Of a stretch of DNA of 16,765 nucleotides, positions 12,966 through 16,765 are shown one piece after another. Origin of the DNA: Rickettsiales bacterium (GTDB lineage Bacteria; Pseudomonadota; Alphaproteobacteria; Rickettsiales; UBA1997); assembly GCA_947425005.1 (NCBI GenBank), contig CANDYP010000020.1, positions 1 through 16,765 on the forward strand, read 5' to 3'. Position numbers and translations under genes: made by a program. The number at the start of each line of letters is the position of its first letter. The stretch's first letter is position 1. Below the pieces are notes generated by a model. That model ran no database searches. It was given only the letters and a program-made list of their open reading frames with translations, and was not told where the DNA came from.

Positions 12966-15056
12966 TTATAATAAAGGTTGCTTCTGAGCAGCGGCGGCGG
13001 CCACTAGAGCATTAGCCGCTCCCCCCGCAACTTTCACAGCAGTTGACGGAGTTGATGATGCATAAGCCGCATCCCCTTCCGCTCCAGGAACGGCTTGCAG
13101 AGAAGCTGGTTTTAGTACATCTTGATTTCTCAACATAGTTTTAAATTCCGAAGTTACTGTCATAGTTAATGTATCTCCTCTGACGGGACTCTTGCTCTCG
13201 GACTCAAGCAATCCAAAGCCTCGCGCCATCATTGCAAGATGTCCAAAAAGCTCGTGCGTAAAATCTTTGTGGTCCTCATGCTTTATTTTAATGACTAGCG
13301 TATTTGATGTGCCATCAGCAATCGCAACATGGAATAATTCTCCCAATTTATTTAAACGACTCTCTAAATCACCTTTGGAACAAACCCAAATACTATTAAA
13401 CCCATCCATTATAGAGGATCGTCTTTCACTATTCTCCAACGCATCATTTAAGCTCATTGATAAAGGGACCAATGATGCTAATTTCAATGGCATTCCCGAT
13501 CTAGTATCAACCAGCTCTTTTGAAACTCTTATTAAGATCCCCCTCTGTTCCTCAGTAAGCGTACAGTCACCAAAGACCTTAAACTTTCCATCACTTGCAA
13601 AAGTAATCGGCAACCCAACATAACAAGGACCTTGAACTCCATATGGATTATCCCGCCCCTCTTTTACATAAACTGCGGCCGACAGCGTATTGTTAGGAGT
13701 ATTGTTGCCATACATCCAGTTAGCAGCAATTTCACAAACCGCTTCCGCCGGCTTATCACAAGCCCCCTGGCCGCGTCGACTACTTGTAGCCATAGCAATC
13801 CCTTCGGACCTAGCCCTGGTCTCTACCAAATCTAACATCCTATTTAAACGCTCTTGACCAATCGAGCCATACTCAACCAGTTCCGAAATTGGTCTACCGC
13901 CCAACGTGAGTTGATCGCGTAAGAAGATCATGCCATTTCTATCGTGCTGACCAATCACCGTAGCTTTCACAGCTTCTGTGTTATGATACTTTCTCAATTC
14001 ATCTTCTAAAAACTCAGCATATCTGATGGAGTCTAACCAGACACCAGAACCGATTATATTCTCCGTAGGCAATCCAGAACTTTCTTGCATTAACTTAGTC
14101 ACCATCTCAACCGGATTAGTCACGACGATAACTTTAGTGTCGGGCTTAGCATTGTCCTTTATGAGTTTTGAATATTTGTCTATGATATCTACGTTGTAGA
14201 TTAATGCGTCCTTTCTGCTCTCAGCCCCTATACGACCAGCCTTAACGCCAGCTGTCATAATAAATAAATCAGCCTGATAAATATCCCGCGAGCTGTCAGC
14301 TGCCCTATAAGACACAACAGAACTGACTGCACCTACCCTATTTTCTTTAACGTCATTAATGCAGTGACGGGCAAGTGCCGCATTGCGGTTGAATAACACT
14401 ATCTCGCAAGGAATTCCATACTTGTCATGATAAGCTCCGAGCTCTCTAACAACTGACTTACCAACATCTCCAGCACCTAGGACTACTATTTTTTTTCTTA
14501 AACCCCCTTCTCGAACTACACTTACTTCATCTACAGAAATACCTACTTTTTTACTCCAATACGCAAACATCTCCTCACTAGGAAAAGAAATATAATTTGA
14601 ATGTTTGCGCAAATCAGCAGAACCGCTCTCAGCGCTAGCACCACCTATCACAGCCTTTACATTGTTAAGCAACACTTGCGCAACATCAACGGGCTGGTCT
14701 CCAATACTACCCCCCAATCCATCACGAGGATTAAATTTAAAATGAACTCTGCCGTTTGCCTTACTTTCCTTGCAAAAAGCGTATTTATCACTGATGTCAA
14801 ATAGCGTTACACGCGACAAAGCCATGGTGGATCTTGCGCTATCATTAGCCGAATTATCCGACTCTACGCTGTCTTTTCTGTCTCCATCATTACTGCGTGC
14901 AGTAAGCAAAGTAGTAATATTAACATCTTGACGACTCGCATCTTCAGTTGAAGTTGCGACAGATGATAAGGCCGCACCGGCTGCACCGGTAGATCTAACA
15001 TCTGGAGAAAATACAGAAGCTATTCTTGAAAGGAGTGGGATGTTTTTTTTGCTCAT
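12966..15056 (-). CDS. Malate dehydrogenase-like protein with long N- and C-terminal extensions
   Basis: A 696-residue protein; only about residues 187-515 correspond to a lactate/malate dehydrogenase (usually about 310-330 residues in all). Visible motifs are GAGDVG (194-199) of the Rossmann fold, the active-site loop with Arg275 and Arg281, VTNP (312-315), SGVWLDSIRY with Asp342 and Arg345, and catalytic His371 in GQHD. Arg275 is six residues before Arg281, as the specificity arginine of malate dehydrogenases is. At the end of the second strand, where NAD-dependent enzymes have Asp, it has Asn223-Arg224, suggesting NADP preference or altered binding. The first 80 residues are Ser/Ala/Asp-rich and look disordered; the last 50 are Ala-rich. 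No signal peptide is evident. It may be an active enzyme, a sensor or an exported protein; none is proven. Base composition looks different from that of its neighbours. Confidence 0.75.
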   Translation of the reverse strand: MSKKNIPLLSRIASVFSPDVRSTGAAGAALSSVATSTEDASRQDVNITTLLTARSNDGDRKDSVESDNSANDSARSTMALSRVTLFDISDKYAFCKESKANGRVHFKFNPRDGLGGSIGDQPVDVAQVLLNNVKAVIGGASAESGSADLRKHSNYISFPSEEMFAYWSKKVGISVDEVSVVREGGLRKKIVVLGAGDVGKSVVRELGAYHDKYGIPCEIVLFNRNAALARHCINDVKENRVGAVSSVVSYRAADSSRDIYQADLFIMTAGVKAGRIGAESRKDALIYNVDIIDKYSKLIKDNAKPDTKVIVVTNPVEMVTKLMQESSGLPTENIIGSGVWLDSIRYAEFLEDELRKYHNTEAVKATVIGQHDRNGMIFLRDQLTLGGRPISELVEYGSIGQERLNRMLDLVETRARSEGIAMATSSRRGQGACDKPAEAVCEIAANWMYGNNTPNNTLSAAVYVKEGRDNPYGVQGPCYVGLPITFASDGKFKVFGDCTLTEEQRGILIRVSKELVDTRSGMPLKLASLVPLSMSLNDALENSERRSSIMDGFNSIWVCSKGDLESRLNKLGELFHVAIADGTSNTLVIKIKHEDHKDFTHELFGHLAMMARGFGLLESESKSPVRGDTLTMTVTSEFKTMLRNQDVLKPASLQAVPGAEGDAAYASSTPSTAVKVAGGAANALVAAAAAQKQPLL

Positions 15057-15414
15057 ATGATCATTAAATTCCCATGCTCTCTCGCAAGAACACGTACATT
15101 ATTTAGCTTACCAAAGAGCTGAAATACTGTCTCGATTCAGTCAAAACCAACGAGCAATTTTTCACTTCTGTAGTAGCATTTTTTTAAATATGACTCGAGC
15201 AACTTCTTAATAAAACTTAAATAGAAAAACTACACAGGGGTAAGTTGCAGATCAACGGACAGCTCTAAAAACCTTCACGACAAAATTTAACCTAAACACT
15301 GAGAGCCTTGGGAGAGTCAGCTTGTTGATCAACTTTTTTTCGTCAAGCCTCAATAATATTTCACCAAAATAAAATCTGAAGACGTTACAAAATTCCAACT
15401 CGCAAAACCTCAAT
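15057..15414. other. Gene-free stretch upstream of the dehydrogenase-like gene
   Basis: 358 bases without a convincing reading frame, tRNA or strong hairpin. It should contain the promoter of the dehydrogenase-like gene. On the - strand a TTGACT (15139-15144) could be a -35 element but no matching -10 box lies at the right distance, so no promoter is called. The perfect 10-base palindrome GTTGATCAAC (15324-15333) is followed on the + strand by seven T, but it has no loop and is a poor terminator. Confidence 0.5.
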
Positions 15415-16765
15415 CTACAACATCTCGCCGATCTTTTTCGTCTTCAGAATTTCGCGCGCTTTGGCGTATTTATCGTCGTGCCAGAAAATCATGCAACCAT
15501 TACAACCCTTGCCACAACAGCCTTCTTGACCGATACGCGGAGTGCGCGGAGAAGTTTGTTCGTCGCCAACTGCAAGCGCCGCAAAATATTTTTTACGCTT
15601 AGTTTCATATTTTTCTTCACGCACCTCACCAGCTTCTAACTGGTGCGAAAGTTGACGTGATTCCACTTTCAACTTTTCCGATTCGACATTGCTTTTTTCT
15701 TTGCGAATCAAAGAAAGTGGCGGCAAAAGTTCTTTGATTTTTTCTTTACTGAATAAATGAAAATCCGCCGCCGGAATTTTAAAGAGTGGCCTTTGACCAG
15801 CGTGAAGCTTGTCTGAAATTGCATCGTCAAAATAGCCGTTCGCATTCGTTTTTATTTTCTTAAATTCATAAATGCGCAACAAAATCGGCTCACGTTGATG
15901 AGGCGATAAAAATTCCAACACATCGCCCGCATCCATGCGGTTCTTACCTTCAACGATCATGTCGTCACCATCCCAATCAACAATTCGCGCCGCATATTCG
16001 TAAAAAGAAGTCGAGCCCGTGCTTTCGTAATCATGCGCCAAGTTAGTTAGGCGGCCGTCGTGGAAGGCCAGAGTGTAACCGCGATTAGCAACGGCATTGA
16101 TCTCATCCATGTAATCATCCGCATTCCAACTTTCGGGATTAGCCATGTAATCATCAATCGCAGCGCGGTAAACGCGAGCAACAGAGCCCGCGTAAAATTC
16201 AGTTTTGTTACGACCTTCAACCTTGAATGAATCAAGACCCATCTTGATGTATTCGTCGAGCTTCGGCAGCAGACAAAGATCTTTTGAATTCAAAATGTAA
16301 GAGCCGTGAACATCTTCCTCGAAAGGCAGCAACTGGCCCGGACGCACTTCTTCTTCCAAAAAGAAATCGAACATTTCTTTATTACTTTCGTTGATTTCGA
16401 TTTCGTGTTCCGTGTTGTCTTTGAGTTTTATTTTTAATTTGTAACCCCATCTGCAACTATGCGCACAGCTGCCCTGATTGGCTCCGCGCTCCGCCAAGAA
16501 ATTCGAAAGCAAACATCTGCCCGAGTAAGTCATGCAGAGCGAGCCATGAATAAAAGTTTCAATTTTGATGTTCGGACATTTTTCGCGAATGGTCGCGAGC
16601 TCGTCAAATGCTACTTCGCGCGCCATCACCACCAAACTCGCGCCCTGCTTTTCCCAGAAATCAACTGTGAGCCAAGAGCAAACATTGGCTTGCGTCGAGA
16701 TATGCAGCTCAAGCTCTGGCGCCCGTTCTTTCACGAATTGAAAAACTCCGGGATCAGAAACAATC
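15415..16765 (-). CDS. trhP: U32-family protein, TrhP/YegQ-like tRNA hydroxylation factor (5' end outside window)
   Basis: Peptidase U32-family protein; characterised members such as TrhP make 5-hydroxyuridine at tRNA position 34, although the family is often labelled collagenase-like protease. Signature sequences are FIHGSLCMTYSGRCLLSNFL, GSCAHSCRWGY and FKVEGRNKTEFY, with cysteines that in this family can hold a metal or cluster. The C-terminus has a further cysteine cluster, GCCGKGCNGCM. The reading frame stays open past the GTG that could be read as a start, with good U32 sequence (IVSDPGVFQF) before it, so the gene continues beyond the right edge and the true start is not visible. A Lys/Glu-rich segment with VESEKLKVES before the C-terminal part seems to be an insertion. 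Confidence 0.85.
   Translation of the reverse strand, partial: IVSDPGVFQFVKERAPELELHISTQANVCSWLTVDFWEKQGASLVVMAREVAFDELATIREKCPNIKIETFIHGSLCMTYSGRCLLSNFLAERGANQGSCAHSCRWGYKLKIKLKDNTEHEIEINESNKEMFDFFLEEEVRPGQLLPFEEDVHGSYILNSKDLCLLPKLDEYIKMGLDSFKVEGRNKTEFYAGSVARVYRAAIDDYMANPESWNADDYMDEINAVANRGYTLAFHDGRLTNLAHDYESTGSTSFYEYAARIVDWDGDDMIVEGKNRMDAGDVLEFLSPHQREPILLRIYEFKKIKTNANGYFDDAISDKLHAGQRPLFKIPAADFHLFSKEKIKELLPPLSLIRKEKSNVESEKLKVESRQLSHQLEAGEVREEKYETKRKKYFAALAVGDEQTSPRTPRIGQEGCCGKGCNGCMIFWHDDKYAKAREILKTKKIGEML

Noticed and set aside
13192..13623. 143-residue open frame on the + strand opposite the dehydrogenase-like gene
   Set aside because: No recognisable motif, and the opposite strand carries a continuous 696-codon gene with dehydrogenase motifs.
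15324..15340. GTTGATCAAC followed by seven T as an intrinsic terminator on the + strand
   Set aside because: No gene on the + strand precedes it and the palindrome has no loop and a short AT-rich stem.
15057..15414. A tRNA or small RNA gene in the long gene-free stretch
   Set aside because: No T-loop consensus, acceptor stem pairing or strong hairpin could be found by reading both strands.

Overview
The window looks like chromosomal DNA of a moderately AT-rich Gram-negative bacterium, most likely an alphaproteobacterium. The best clue is a membrane histidine kinase whose phosphoacceptor region reads like the PleC/DivJ family, directly followed by a DivK-like single-domain response regulator. 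An isc-type iron-sulfur cluster set and an outer-membrane beta-barrel protein fit a proteobacterium. Intact de novo purine (purH) and histidine-type (hisN) genes argue against a strongly reduced Rickettsia-like parasite, but the order cannot be fixed from sequence reading alone.

Left part (1-4140, + strand): a DinD-family DNA-damage gene is followed at once by iscU, iscA, hscB and hscA, the scaffold, carrier and chaperone arm of iron-sulfur cluster assembly. The iscU ribosome binding site overlaps the dinD stop codon, so the two are probably co-transcribed. No fdx follows hscA. GC-rich inverted repeats of one style lie between hscB and hscA, after hscA, and again before ppa.

Middle (4146-7653): soluble inorganic pyrophosphatase (ppa) and a long FadI/HADHB-type thiolase on the - strand, an inositol-monophosphatase-fold HisN-like phosphatase on the + strand, then a small secreted beta-barrel protein on the - strand.

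Right part (7712-16765, all - strand; transcribed right to left): a U32 tRNA-hydroxylation protein entering from beyond the right edge, a 358-base stretch without genes, a 696-residue malate-dehydrogenase-like protein with long extensions at both ends, the PleC-like kinase and DivK-like regulator, a RHH-antitoxin/RelE-toxin pair whose toxin gene overlaps cmk by four bases, then cmk and purH. The most unusual item is the extended dehydrogenase with a changed cofactor-binding position, placed 52 bases upstream of the cell-cycle-type phosphorelay pair. The toxin-antitoxin pair coupled to the essential gene cmk and the insertion of dinD into an isc cluster are also notable. No tRNA, rRNA, CRISPR array or transposase was seen.
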